This document shows positions 43,735 to 56,480 of a DNA stretch of 64,000 bases, one piece after another. The stretch comes from Filobasidium wieringae (Eukaryota; Basidiomycota; Tremellomycetes; Filobasidiales; Filobasidiaceae). The stretch is from assembly GCA_001600055.1 (NCBI GenBank), contig BCIV01000001.1:613774-677773 (forward strand), written 5' to 3'. The translations under genes and the position numbers were made by a program. How positions within the stretch are numbered: the first letter of the stretch is position 1; every line of letters begins with the position of its first letter. Under the pieces are notes generated by a model, which was not told the origin of the DNA, made no database searches, and saw nothing but the letters and a program-made list of their open reading frames with translations.

Positions 43735-46418
43735 CTTGATGCTAACAGTAGCAATTGCCAAATCATAATTAGCATTAATTACCACATCTCGCTTTTAGCT
43801 GACGTTCAGTCAGTCACTCCCTTGTCACGGGACCACAAACAAACGGCATCAGAGTGAAAAATTCAAGCCTACGGGCCACACGTTTTGCCACCGACGTCAG
43901 ATCCGTAGGTAGATCCTTTTTTGGAAAATTGGTCGTTACAATTATCGGCCGGCACAGTCATTACGAAGGTTGTGATTGTCAATGGGCGACCGCATGACCA
44001 TGGGACAACGCAGATGCTGTACACACGTACCTCGTTTGTTTTTTGGGGCAACGAGTTCGTGAACCGGGACCCAACTTTGTCCTTGTCGTGACCCCTGGCG
44101 AAAGCATAAATCTACCCCACCCATTTCGCGTTTTTCCCCTGTCCGAGGTCTTGGCATGTGGACGATCCGTTCGCGATCGACCCGGTTCATTGTTTTTATT
44201 TCGAATCGGGGTGAGAGAACGTTCCCTAGAATCTCTTTCCCCGCACAGCTGGGAGACGTCGCTCGATGCCGAGCCGAGTCTGGGGAACAAAGCCTTCGGC
44301 CCGGTCAGAAGGGAAGTTTGTGTCACCTCGGAAAGTTGGGGAAATTGGGGAATGACGGATGCACAAGCACAGCTTTTCATGGCAGACGATTCACACTCCT
44401 CTTTGCTGCTCCCCTCGCTCTTCGCGATCAATGCTCGGGTCTTTCTCGAAGATGCTGATCTATCTGCGTTTTGATCCCTCGAATTCGTTGTTGTATTTGT
44501 TGCCTTTTTTTTCTTCTAATCCAGTGATCGCCGGCGTTTGCGCCTTTGGCTGAAAGGCGATGTCGATGACATCGTCCTGCATACTCTCTGGCCCAGTGGA
44601 GGTAGTACCTCCTCGAAGCGGGCAAACCAGTATGGTCAAGGTTGTAAGAGACAGTGACAGCGGTCGCGTGATTGACAGGCAATATTAGGTCATGCTCACA
44701 TCATATCTCATGACTGTGGCCGTCGCTTATCGACAGTACTAGCAGAGTGTGTTGTAGTGCGGGTTTATTGCCTTCGCATCAACCAATGGCGAAATTGAAA
44801 CCATTGTTCTCACCCTGAATTTTCCTCATGTCATGACTCGTCAAAGTGGCGACGGCGTCGAATGGCGTCATTATTTCATCATATTTGGGCATATTTCCGC
44901 TCCTTTTTTACGCGATTTCCTCGATGCCCGAGGAAAGAAAATCCGATCGTGGGCTTTGAATTGTTTTCGTTCCGGCAAAATTGAGCAATTGAGGTCAGTT
45001 TTGACCCGAATCAGGTAGCACACACATGTAGTCGTGGAAGCCAGAGCACTGCAGGCAGACGGGTGACTCTTGGTACAGATCACTTGACACCTTTCCAGCT
45101 CGAACATCACCTCACGTCTCGCTCTTTCCCACTCCTCACACACCTTCGTTACCCTTCTCGCACTATAACCCGACGGTCATCGCCTTTCCGACTTCTCGCG
45201 GCCATCGCGCAGTCATCTCCCTCGAAACACTCCCTGCCAAGCAGCTCGACCCGGACCATCATTACTACTTCATAGCCATCCGAGAATCACACAGTCATCC
45301 AGGGATACGCTAGTCGTGCTCCTCTCGTTCGATACTATACATACCCTTTCCTCAGCGATTCTCGACAGGTCGATCGAACAAAGAAGAAAAAGGGAGTCAG
45401 GAGCAGACATAGCAAAAGGTTTCTTATTACTGCCTGTGAGTCGCTGGAAACGATCTTCGTCCTGTCAATCTTCTCTTCTGGAACCATGGAGCGTCTCATT
45501 CCCGAACATCTCAAACCCTGATGAGAGATCCCGAGAATCGAGGTGCTCGATTTGATTGCGTTTCAACGTTCTTGGCGAGTCACGAGGAAAAGGACAAAGA
45601 GGAGATTGATGATGCGACGCAACCGATGCCCGAAGACAGTCAAAAGGGGTCGGGGGGATCTCTTTTTCCGTTTGAAATCATGGAGCTATTTTGACATGAA
45701 CGTTCCCTCGAGGAAACGCTACGATTGATGGGGTGCTCGAAAAGTGAAACTCCGTCTCGAGAAGAAGACCACTTAGGTTTCCCTTGATCCGATCCGACTC
45801 GATCTGCACAGCTCCCTTCCAAAGGCTTTGACTGTGAAACTGACTTCCTTCGCATCATAATCCTTCTCCCCTTTAGTTGCACCTCTCTTCCCGAGCACGA
45901 CTTATTGCATCACCTCCCCTTGAAACGATACTTATACGTCAAATCCCGTCATTGCAACCTACCTTCCGCATCGATAAAATATCCTTTCATATCCCTTTCT
46001 AATCTCGGATAACGACACCACACGTAATCCTCCCGTCACCAAACTTCAAGGCAGCCCATCACGGGGAAGCAGCGAGAGAGTACGAATTTTCAAACAGTAC
46101 AAAGGAGTCGCTAGAGTTTCTCAGAAAGAGATAGTAACGGGATTACCTTCGTGAGAGGTATATATCACAAGGAGATACTGGTTAGTGCACTTCTACTCCT
46201 CCGTTCTATTCCTCCCTATTGGTATCAAACCAAACATCCCAAAAGGCTAGCAAAAAGCCAACACCCAAAAAGATAACAAGATCTCGATCGTTATCGTTCA
46301 CGTTTAGCGCAACTCGAAAAGCTGACATTCGTTCCATCGCATACTACCCCTCGTTCGACAACGACACTCGAACAAACACAACCCACCTACTTGTACACCT
46401 TGCACCTGCACCTTGGAC
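43735..46418. other. 2.7 kb region upstream of the Ecl1-like gene
   Basis: No coding exon with a recognisable product is found. From about 45060 the plus strand becomes strongly pyrimidine-rich (repeated tctc/cctt tracts), which suggests a long transcribed leader. Many short open frames and several ATGs occur, so upstream ORFs are possible. Frames such as 44043-44474 (plus) have no domain. Confidence 0.45.
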
Positions 46419-48562
46419 ATGCCTGATTCTCCCGACGATCAACACAGCATTCCTGTACCTCGCGATTCTCGGTTCAGAAATCCGCGTCCACAAGCACGTT
46501 CGCGCTCAATCGATTCACTCAGACGAACGTTCCGCGTTTCTCGTTCTCCCGTGACCGAGCTCGTTGCCGTCAACACTCACACTAGTCGACATCGGCCACC
46601 ATCAAACGTTCAAAAGTATTTGGCCTATAACAAGAAAAGTTTCTTGCTTAGGAAAAGGTCATTGTCGAACACCGGACACCATCAGAACTCGAGCAACCTA
46701 CTACCACCACTACTACCTCTTGGACAAACCGTCGGGTTCGATATCAACAAGATGACTACGGATATCTTTTCGGATACCGACATCTGCATGACTTGCGCAA
46801 AGCCGTTGAAGGACAACAATGGGTTAGTTGCCCTCATTCCGACACTCCTTCTTTCATCGACACATGATACTTACCTCCTCACCTGCCCTTCAGACCTTAC
46901 TGCGACGAGATATGCAAAGCCAAAGATGGGTATGGTCGTCATCTCGCTTCCGAGACTGAGGATCCGTCTTCCATCATGGCATCGCTTCCTGCTCTGCTCG
47001 CATCGACCATCAAATCAGGTCGGGCTCACGGTCAAGACGCATCGGCTTCAACCTCGTCACAATCAGAGACATCTTCGCCTTTGCAATCCCCTTCGCCGTT
47101 TGCTCATCCTGTTCTAGGACTCGAATCTAGCCCCAAGGAAGACGCATTCACCCTTCCTCCACCCGCTTACCCAAATAACCTCTACCACAACGCATTCAAC
47201 GCATCTTCGAATCCCGTCAAGATCCCTTCTTCTCACAAAGCTTCTTCTCCTGGATACGAAGCCGCTCATAGTCACCGAGAATCGTACAAGGAGTCGGTAC
47301 ACGGAACCCCTACTCGTGGAGGAGAATCGACCTTGCGTTATGCGAGGAGACCAGGTCATACCAACAGCGTCACCTCTCCTTTGGCTTTGTACCCTGTCGG
47401 AGCGCACAAGCGGCCAGAATCGCATTCAGGCTCCAGACCTAGTACAGGAATGGGTTCGCCCGCTTTCGTACCCTTGAGAAACGTATCGGATACCAACTCG
47501 AATGCTGGGCTACAAGAAAAGAGGAAATCCTTCGCGTACGGGACTCATTCGCCTCTACTTCTCGCTGCCAATGCTTCTCGTCCGGCTTCATCCGCGGTCG
47601 ACTTCCAGAATGCTAGGGCCAGTCCTAGGGATCAGTCTCCAAATGGTCTCGCGACGTCATCTGCCGCGCTGCGATCTGCTCAGAGGACCGCCTCGGATCG
47701 TCCTAGCCGATCGGGTTCCAGGTCTCGCGATATCGCTCGACAATCAGCGGGAATGGATGTTCGAAGGAAATCTTTCCCTGCTCATCTGTTCGCTGGCCTT
47801 CGACCCAAATTGACCAGTTCGGCTACTCAGACCCAGACTCCAACCCGGGGGGTGCTTGACTCTAGCTCTGAAGGTGAAGAAGAAGAGCTGGAAGATGTTC
47901 TGGTTGAAAAGGAGGAGGAGGCTTTTACTCGCCGTGGAAGGAGTCGGGACCGAAAGTTGAGCTTCACTGAGCGGGAGCACTCGCCTCACTCCAGGTCTAG
48001 GTCGCGTAATACCTCTTCTCATCTTGGTCTTGAAGGTATGGCTCCAGCTCGAACGGGCCGATCGAGGTCGAGGCTGTTCGACCGAGAATCAACAGGAGAT
48101 CGCAGGACCAGTTTAGGACGAAGAGCAAGGTCCAGATCTAGGTCTCGCTCGCATGACAGGGAGAGGTCAGGCTCGGACGAGAGACCTGTCATGCAAAGCG
48201 AAATTAAGCCGATCGGGTCCACGCCCTTGCACAATGGTCGCAATAACTACCTTGGCCGAGACTTGGCTACTATCGTTGGTTCGCTCCAGATCGATCATCA
48301 ACAAGCTCGCTCCGCTCGCGATACACAACGACTGGAGGACGATTATGAGCGCGTGCACTCGACTTCTCCTCTAGCGACCGTCAGGGCTAGTCGACAAGCC
48401 CGCCCTGGTGACGCATATGGCTTGCAGCACAAGGAGATGTCGCCTAAGCCAACTCGACAGCAAGGTCCTATTGTCTCGCCACGAGGACGAGCCGACAGGC
48501 TAGACAGCAAAGCTGCCCGAGAACTCAAACGTCTCTTCGAGGAGGGCGTGACCGTCTCTTGA
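46419..48562 (+). CDS. Ecl1-like Cys-motif protein with RS-rich tail
   Basis: Exons 46419-46822 and 46894-48562 give 690 residues from the first ATG, or 579 from the ATG at 46752, which may be the true start. Just after 46752 the chain reads DICMTCAKPLKD, and across the intron PYCDEICKAKD: Cys-x2-Cys and Cys-x3-Cys pairs. This arrangement is like the small zinc-binding module of fungal Ecl1-type proteins (extenders of chronological lifespan, induced by starvation) and of related fungal regulators. The rest is disordered, with a Ser-Arg-rich stretch (ARSRSRSRSHDRERSGSDE) of SR-protein flavour and acidic EEEELEDVLVEKEEE. It ends with the helix-like AARELKRLFEEGVTVS. Nuclear location is likely; the biochemical role is unknown. 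Confidence 0.65.
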
Positions 48563-49304
48563 CGGGGAGTCTGAGTTGGTTTGATGGCACCAGCTTGAAA
48601 AGACCAAACCCAAACCCATCTCAACCAAAAAGGAAAAAAAGGCAAGAAAATACCCAGAAAAATAGGCGACCTCAACCTCGCTTTGCATCGCCCCTCACAT
48701 CACAATCAGCAAACGAATCGTTACAATGAAATCACTCAAGCGGGATATTACACAGAAAATCTCGATTGGATTACCAACGCATGATAACACACAGCAACGC
48801 CTCGCTTGATTACCAAAAAGGCTTGAACCCCCTGAAATCAGCGTGTAGGTGGGAAGAAAATGTAGCGACTCGCTTTCAACAGAAGCATAGTGGAAAAAGC
48901 GAAAGAAAGAGAAACGACTGTTGTATTTAGCATAGGACTTCAACATAGCATGATTGCATTGAGCAAGCAACCCTTTCCTTTTCTTGTTATCGTCCAGCGT
49001 CAGTTAGCTTCGACCGTTTCCTGCGTTTCAGCAATGTCTATCACACCCCAGGGAAGCCAGCTTGCTGTGCTGAAATCCTTCTCCAAGCATCACAACAACC
49101 TAGACTTTGCTCTTTGCGTTCAGGTTGAATGCAACGTCTTGTCGCTGCGCGGACCGTTCACCAGCCTGCGGAAATTCAGGCAAATTGCAAGTCAAAGCAA
49201 ATATCGGAAGATTTCACCGATAGCTGAATGTTATCTTGGGCGATATTGATCAATAGTATTCATACAATGCAAATGTTTCATCTCATCAGCAAATATGCAA
49301 GCAT
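48563..49304. other. Convergent 3' spacer, Ecl1-like gene / TMA20
   Basis: The two genes point at each other over 742 nt. A plus-strand open frame at 48890-49249 has no domain. An A-rich tract at 48627-48660 may belong to the 3' untranslated region of the Ecl1-like gene. Confidence 0.45.
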
Positions 49305-50396
49305 TTATAGTTTGTCTACCTTCCAAAGGTCATCCCTGAACGCAATCGACCCGGAATAAATACGATCAATTTCCTTTCAAGATGAACTGTAATCGCAAGA
49401 CTCACCCGAGGTAACACATGACCTCTACCGCAACCCCCTTACCAGCCTTCTTGATCTCCTCGCTCGAAGCCGTAAGTTTGCCGATACCGGCAGCAGATTC
49501 TTTACCCTCTGCGTGGATAGCGACGATTGCGTTGGCAGGAAGCCCATCGGGAAGATCCCCTCCTGCTGAAAGAAGACCCGGAGCCATCATGTTTGCGCCC
49601 TGTAAGGTGATCATTCAGTGTATTGTTTAATGACAAAAGAAATGAAACATACTGCTAGTAAGAATTTGATGGCGCCTCGATCTATTCGTACTTTTGGGAG
49701 CATGTCGGGGTCTACGGATATCAGAGAGATCGTTCGTTAGTCCTATGACGGCAACGATGTAACGTTTGCATGCTAGACCTACACTGATGCAGCAATTTCA
49801 GGGTAGGAGCGTATGGACCGTCAAAGTGGTTGAAGATGAAGGGTCTAGAATCCAGCGTGTAGATAATGATTCGGTCTCGACTATGAGTTGAAACTGTTTC
49901 GTCAAAACGCCTGTGTTTGACAGAAACACTCTATACTTACCATTTAGTAATCGCCAAAGCTTCCTTTTTAGGCCAAATTTCGTCGATCACTTGCAAAGGT
50001 TCTTGAGGTCCACTTGGAGCAGCATCCTCCTTATCGTCCCCAGCGTTCTTTCCCTTGCCAGATTTCCCACCCTTTCCACCTCCCTTCTTCTTCCCGCCTT
50101 TTCCTCCTTTCGACTTCTCTTCTACCTCTTCGGCTGGTGCAGCTTCCTGAGCCGTCTCAGGCGTAGATTCTTCAGCAGCTGGTGCAGATGGAGCTGGAGT
50201 GTCGGTATGAGCGGGTAATGTCAGGAATGGCATTTGCTCGAGCAATGCAGTTCGGATGTTCCTTTGGACTGAAGACTTGAGAGATGTCGAACTGGCGACA
50301 TCCTCGCTGGGGTCGAATCTGGATAATCAAACCATAGATCAGCGCTGAACCAAATCAGTGTCACACAGGAAAAGGTTCCTACTTTTTGAATAGCAT
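49305..50396 (-). CDS. TMA20: Translation factor TMA20/MCTS1 with a Lys/Gly-rich insert
   Basis: Exons 50383-50396, 49941-50318, 49783-49880, 49653-49711, 49406-49599 and 49305-49335 give 257 residues. Tma20/MCT-1 with its partner Tma22/DENR removes deacylated tRNA and 40S subunits after termination and supports reinitiation. The family start MLFKKFDPSED, the IWPKKEAL segment, DGPYAPTLKLLHQYP, DRGAIKFLLAGANMMAPGL and VAIHAEGKESA, with a PUA domain in the C-terminal half, are clear. Between residues about 43 and 112 a low-complexity block is inserted: an Ala/Pro/Glu-rich part, then Lys/Gly repeats (GGKGGKKKGGGKGGKSGKGK) and an acidic end. Human and yeast relatives are about 181 residues and join these parts directly. 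Confidence 0.92.
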
Positions 50397-50670
50397 TTCT
50401 GAAGCGGAGTGTGCCTGTGTACAGTCACTAACAGGTCGGATGGTGGTCTTTATCTGTCAGCCTGTCAGGAGATCTGAAAGGCAACTGAATGATGATTTTG
50501 AGTATCTGTCGTCATATCAGATTGCGCTTTCCACGCGCTTCCATCTCCATAACATCCTCCTATGAGTCACCTCCTATCCCTAACTTACATCCTACTCTCG
50601 GTCAGAGGAGATGAGCCGAGGTCCACTGCTACAGCAAGATAGTAACAGTTTCTGAAGCATAGGATGCACC

Positions 50671-53543
50671 ATGCGGATACCGTTCCTGCTATGGCCAATC
50701 GCAGTCATTACCTTTGTACCAGCAGGTCTCGCTCTAGCCGATGAGTCTCTATCGCAAGAGGTGTCTTATGCAGACCCATTCCGCTACTTGAGACAAGATT
50801 GCCTGATTGACACTCAGGAGGTCCAGCCTGTCATAGCAGATAAGGAAGATGTGGATCCATTGCCGGACAAAGAAACTGTTGCTGTGCATATCGATAAATT
50901 ATCAGAAACAGGTGAACCTCCCGACAAGCCTCTTATCACTATACAACCGACTCAGCCTGAAGAAGATAATGCCGAAATCCTCAGTTTTGAAGCATGGAAG
51001 GAAAGGCAGTACCGAGAAGCTGTCAGCTCTGAAGCTGAAGGGGAAGGGAAGATCGTTGATCGGGAGGACACCCGTGTGGAGGGCGAACCTCTTGGGACTG
51101 AAGAGTTGGCGAGCAGACAGGAGCCTGTCATAGTCACGCCCAAGGTTGATGGGAATCCTATCAGCCCACCCAACGAGAAGAAGCCAGATCAAAAAGCCCA
51201 GAAATCAGGATCGAGTAACGGAAAGGCGTCGACAAACCCTCCACATCGGTACAATTATGCATCACCTGATTGTTCTGCTAGAGTCATCTCTTCCAGCTCA
51301 GCATCTCAGCATGCTTCGTCGGTCTTACACAAGTCGAAAGATCGGTACATGCTCACTCCCTGTAATGCTAAGGAGCATTGGGTCGTTATCGAACTATGTG
51401 ACGATATCAGAATCGAAGCTGTAGAAATCGGGATGTTCGAGTTCTTCTCTGGTGTCATCAAGGAGATCACAGTCAGCGTAGAGACAACTGAAGATGAAGA
51501 CGAAGATAACACGGACAAGAACGACGAGTGGCAAGATGTGGGGACATTCCACGCCAAGAACGTCCGAGGCACGCAACTCTTTTCCTTGTCAGAACCCACA
51601 GGTTTCCGTCGTTTCATCAGACTTGATTTCCCCGCCTACTACGGAAAGGAATACTACTGCCCTATCAGCAGTGTCAAGGTCTACGGGATGAATCAGATGG
51701 AGGCTTATAAGTGGGAGGTGAAGAGAAGCAGTCAGAGGGAAGATGAGAGGACAAGGAAACAGGCGGAAGAAGATGCGAGGAGGAAACTACCGCCTGCTTC
51801 AACCGTTGCTGAGACACTGAGCACAACTGATGCACCAGTTCCGGTAAAGGCAAGTTTGGCTAGAGGTCCTATTGTAGCCACTGAGACATCAACCCCTTCG
51901 AATACGCTGTCTCAGACAGACGCAGAACAAAGCCTTCCACGGAGCGAGGCCGTTACTTCGATATCAGTGACCGCTACTATACCTGTCACACCCACGCAGA
52001 TCAACGACGGGGATTACAATTCTCCGGCGGGGTCCACTACGACGAAACCCATCGATGCCGGCAAGCAGCCGCTCACGACCGCCAGATCGGAACAAGAGTC
52101 GGCTAGACCTACGGAGACTGTGGAACGCGACTCAAACTTGTCTTCCAAACCCATATCATCATCCGCCCCTTCAGCTGTTGAGAAGGTTGTTCCCCAGATC
52201 ATAACGAATGCATCATCGGCTACCAATTCTGCGATATCAATAGCCACTCCTGCGACAACCACTCCAGTCCGTTCAGCATCGAGCTCATCTGCATCGACGA
52301 TGCAAACGTCCACGACTTCCACTAGGCAGAATAGTAAATCAGATTCTTCAGAATCCATCTACGCGTTTATCATCCGGCGGCTCAATGCCTTAGAGGGGAA
52401 TGCCACGCTCGCGATGATGTATGTCGAGGAGCAAACGAAGGCGAATAGAAACCTTCTGCACAAGATGGATCGATCTTGGGCCGACTGGAAGATGTCGCAG
52501 AGTCAAGATCAAAGGATAGCATTCGAGCGAGAGGTCTGTCTTGACAACCCGAAAGTTTCGTATCGCTCTGATATGCTGACCTTTTTCGATCACTACAGCG
52601 TCTTGTGACGAATGAAGCGCTTACGCGGATAATGTCGAGATTTGAAGAGCAGAGCATACATTTTGCAGATTCGATGATGAAGATGGAAGATCGACTAAGC
52701 GTCTTGACAGAAGAGGTGAATGTTTCGACGCTCGACACCTTTTCATCATATGCTAATTGCGGCTATTCTGAACAAGATCACATGGGAGAGGCGGCGTGGT
52801 ATAGCACAGCTCTGCATGTTGGTGGTTGTCATTGTCCTAGCCGCTCTCGCACGTTCAGCTACTGTAGATGTACAGCCTATTCGGCCACCAATTCCCACCA
52901 GGACCAGCATGACGCACGGGGTCAAGAGTGAACTGCAACATCCTGATACTGAAGGGTTCAACCAGCGTAAAGAAGGGGAAACCCAGTCGGAAAATCGTGA
53001 GTAGCCGTTGATTTGACGATCATGACAACGAATCGGAACTGAACCGCTGTCTGTTCAGCTAAATCGCCTATCAACAAGGCAAAACAGCTTTCTGGAGCTC
53101 GATCTTCCCCACGCCGGCCGGGCACCCCAGTCAGCTCCAGGAAAGCTCGACCTACGTTGACCATCAATTCTAGAGCCATCACAGAACGCTCAGATGGTCC
53201 CCGTACTGCTCTTCCAGGTCGACCCCGACAATCCTTGCCACCAAACATGCATCCTCTACCTAATGGTCGTAAACTTGCACGAAGTTCTCATCTTCATACG
53301 ATTGATGCCGGCCAAGTAAGGAGAAAGCTCCAGTTTGAAGGAGCCGCCATTTCGGCCACACCGTCGAAAGGTTCTGGAACTGGGACCCCATTCTCGTATG
53401 ATACCCCTGTACAGCGACGTTCCTTGTCTGCCCCTTTATCAGACCACTCCGTTTTAGAATCAACAGATTCTGAAGAGGATATTGCATCTGCATCGGAAGC
53501 CGAAACGATGCTCGACATACATCGGAAAGAAATGACATTATGA
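50671..53543 (+). CDS. SLP1: SUN-like ER membrane protein, SLP1/SUCO type
   Basis: Exons 50671-52533, 52599-52715, 52777-52996 and 53059-53543 give 894 residues. Residues 1-23 are a signal peptide (LLWPIAVITFVPAGLALA). The SUN-like domain spans about residues 190-345 (NYASPDCSARVIS, YMLTPCNAKEHWVVIEL, EIGMFEFFSG, FRRFIRLDFPAYYGKEYYCP). A Ser/Thr-rich linker and a coiled-coil follow, then a membrane helix near residues 670-685 (LCMLVVVIVLAALA) and a basic cytosolic or nuclear tail. Yeast Slp1 with Emp65 protects folding soluble ER proteins, and animal SUCO is an ER protein. The third intron ends in AAG rather than the more usual CAG/TAG, but this join is the one that keeps the helix in frame. 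The gene is divergent from TMA20 with 274 nt between starts. Confidence 0.87.
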
Positions 53544-53709
53544 AACATGACGATTCGGCTTCTCGGTACAAGTTGTAACGTGATTATATTACAAAGCATG
53601 GGTGTAGATCAGCCGACTGGGAAAATAATTACTGTACACATCAATCTTCCTAGGCGAGATCGTCCTGCGACCGCGTCAAGTGCCACATCGAGTGCCACAA
53701 AACGTAGAA

Positions 53710-56160
53710 TCACGAAACGATTCCTCTCCTTCCAAACACCTTCAAGACTACCACACAAATACATAACCCTGCCATTCCACCGTAGATTAGAGCCAAATTA
53801 TGAGATCCCATAGTTGGTTTTGGGCTTCTTTCCACCTCGTCCGCTTTCCTTGTGAGTTCTCGCTGGAGCTCAAGGATCCTGTTCTCTGCGTCCTGCAGCC
53901 GTTTCACGAGCTCTGCGACATGGTCATCCTGGGCAGGACCTTTGGAAGGCTGGACCGGGACAGGTGTTGGACACGCGCTCGCATCTAGCATGTCTGCTGG
54001 ATTAGACGCTAGATTGGATTCGACCGGCTTGAAGACCTCTGTCACCTTTCGGACCGGCCTGATAGTAACTCTTCTGCCAAGATCACGCTGATCGTCGCCT
54101 TCAGCATCTGCGGAAGTCGCTTCCAGAGTTTGCTCATTCCACGTATGCACACCTGCCCTTAAGGATTGCATCGTCGGCAGTCTAGGTCCACCGGGTCCAC
54201 CGCTGGAGCTCGAACGTCTCAGGGCGCCATAGGGTCGTGCGCCTGCTCTCTGATGCTGTAACATGTGCGACATATGCTCAGATTTACCTGATCTGCCTGT
54301 GAAAGATTGCTCGGCTTCAGGCGTTTGGGGATGAACGGTTTGATCACCAACATCCTCCTTGTGCGCTACTGATTCGAAAGTCGCGTTGAAATTAGGAGAT
54401 GTATAGGCCGGTGGCGGACTGATAAAGGGGTACTCGGTGGCATGGTTTTCTTCTGGTAAAACATGAACCTGCTCCGTGTCTTCGTCGCGGCCATTATGAC
54501 TGTCGTCATAAATTCCCAATCCGATTGATGACCGGTTGTTTATGCCGGTCGCAGGAAGTCCATCTATCATGGATCCCGGTTGTACCCCCTTCGGGACCAG
54601 CACGTCCAGTCCAGCCTTCGCCAGAGCCCATCCATCACTTCCTTCATTCTTATCTACCACTCTCCCGTATTTTGCCCCCACAGAGCCCCTATTACCATTC
54701 ATCTCGGCGGTCCGTTCGAACCTCATAGCTCGCTCTGCGAACTCGCTTTCAATACTAGAGGCTTCGCTACTCGTGCTCATCGATCGTTGCTTCAGGGCGG
54801 GTCGATCATCATCACCCATTTGGCTTCCACCTGTCGAAGCAGATGAGACCGAGCGGGTATCCCAATCATGAGCCAATCTTCGGACGTTTCCTCCTCCTTC
54901 CCCTTCTTGATCCTGCTCCTCGTCTTCCTCTTCTTGCAAGACGGACGTGTCTCTGGCGTGGCCGTCTAGGGAGACATCCTCTGCTGTGTTTGCTTGATCA
55001 TTCGTGACATCATGGTCAATAACAGAGTACGACTCGGATGCTAGGCCCGCGATATTCCCCTTCAACGCAGCCCTTCGTAGGTTTCTCGAAAGGCTCAAAA
55101 GCACGTGTAAGAAAGGTGGCGGTTTGCTAGACGAGCTGTACCGATTCCATCAGATCGTCAGTCTTTACCCCCAGTCAAACACACGAGAGATCGGAACTCA
55201 CGCCCAGCTACCTTCCCCTCCAGCCAAGAAACCTTTACCTCCGACTCGGCCTTTGATGATCCATCCGGTGATATCGGCGATCACAGGGGAAGGTAATCTC
55301 TTGATGAGCGTTTTCGAAGTAGGATCCGGGTTAAGACCGGTTGTCAAGCAGTGTGAGATGTAGTGTGCTGTCTCGTGAGCTGTCCAGAGCTTTGGATTGG
55401 ACTAGCATATGAAAGTCAAATACGATATGATCAGTAACTTTCTTGTGAGCGATCATTAATTTGACCTTACAGGCAGCTCTCTTCCTAGACCGGAAGCATC
55501 CTTTGGCTGGAGTTTCCATTCCCAAACACTCAAATCGACCTTTCCCATCTTCTTCTCTGCCCTTTCGGTGTCTTTGAGATGTTTTTCAGATACCACCGGC
55601 GAACCGGGTTGGTTCAGATCACTAAGATCAGATATAGAATACCTCGATCCAAGCTTCCTCCTTTCCGGGGGATGGTACGAATGCGGATAAGAAGCGCTGG
55701 GCGATCCTGGAGTAGGAGAATCAGGTATTCTCAAATCATCGACTGATTGAGACGATCTGAGTGTTCCCATTGATTTTGAAACTCTGTGCCCGGTGTACGT
55801 GTGAGTGTGTCCGTTGATAGGTTTCGCAGGGGAAGTGTTGTTCCTACTGAGAGCAGCGGAAGAGGTCGTATGAATGAGATAAGGGTGGGAATAATTCGTT
55901 TGGTTCGATTTTGTCGGGGTGTAAGTACTAGGGTGTGAGCTAGAAGTTGATAGTCGACGGGTGTTTGAAGGGGAAGCGGAAGGAGGTGGGGAGGAGAGGA
56001 GGACGGGAAGTGATGACGAGTGAGGAATGGATGGTCTAGCGGGTGAGCTCATTGCGTATGGCTGTAGGTAGTTTGAGGAAGAGGAAGCAGAGGAGGTAGG
56101 TATATCGGAGGTGAAGGAGGATGACCGATAGTGAGTAGGTGTTCGAGGTGTGATTGACAT
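53710..56160 (-). CDS. Tail-anchored coiled-coil protein with a possible SAM-like domain
   Basis: Exons 55471-56160, 55202-55401 and 53710-55135 give 771 residues. Residues 1 to about 210 are Ser/Pro/Thr-rich. A compact part follows (about 215-320): VSVWEWK-type start in DLSVWEWKLQP, then LWTAHETAHYISHCLTTGL, VIADITGWIIKGRVGGKGFL and FLHVLLSLSRNLRRAALKG, with the helix spacing of a sterile-alpha-motif-like fold (inference). The rest is disordered and acidic. Near the end a coiled-coil (VAELVKRLQDAENRILELQREL) leads to a single hydrophobic helix (LALIYGGMAGLCICVVVLKVF) and GRRGIVS. That is a tail-anchor topology, with the bulk in the cytosol and the anchor in the ER, outer mitochondrial membrane or another organelle. 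No enzyme motif is seen. Confidence 0.78.
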
Positions 56161-56480
56161 GATAAAGGACAAAGATGGGCTTGAGGTTGATGGTATTTGA
56201 TGAGACTGATTGATGGTGGACGGGCTGAAACCGGATCAAATCGCGCCTTTCCAGCGGGACAAAGACGACATGTGGTGATGCTGCAGTGTAGGAGCTACTG
56301 TAGTCCAGACCACTGGAGGATCGCAGGTGAGAACAGGTCGAGGAATCCAAGGAAATCTAGGACGAGTGTTGCATTGCCATCATGAATCATGTGTTGACAA
56401 AGTCATTCGTTTGTTATTGTTTTCATTACGTAAGCAAATATACTAATCGATACAGTAGTAGTACTCAATCACCGCCCCCT
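56161..56480. other. Upstream of the tail-anchored protein gene and kinase 3' end
   Basis: No exon is supported in this 320 nt spacer. Confidence 0.4.

Noticed and set aside
44043..44474. 143-residue plus-strand frame in the gene-poor region
   Set aside because: No start context, no domain, and the antisense strand is open over the same length, which points to base composition.
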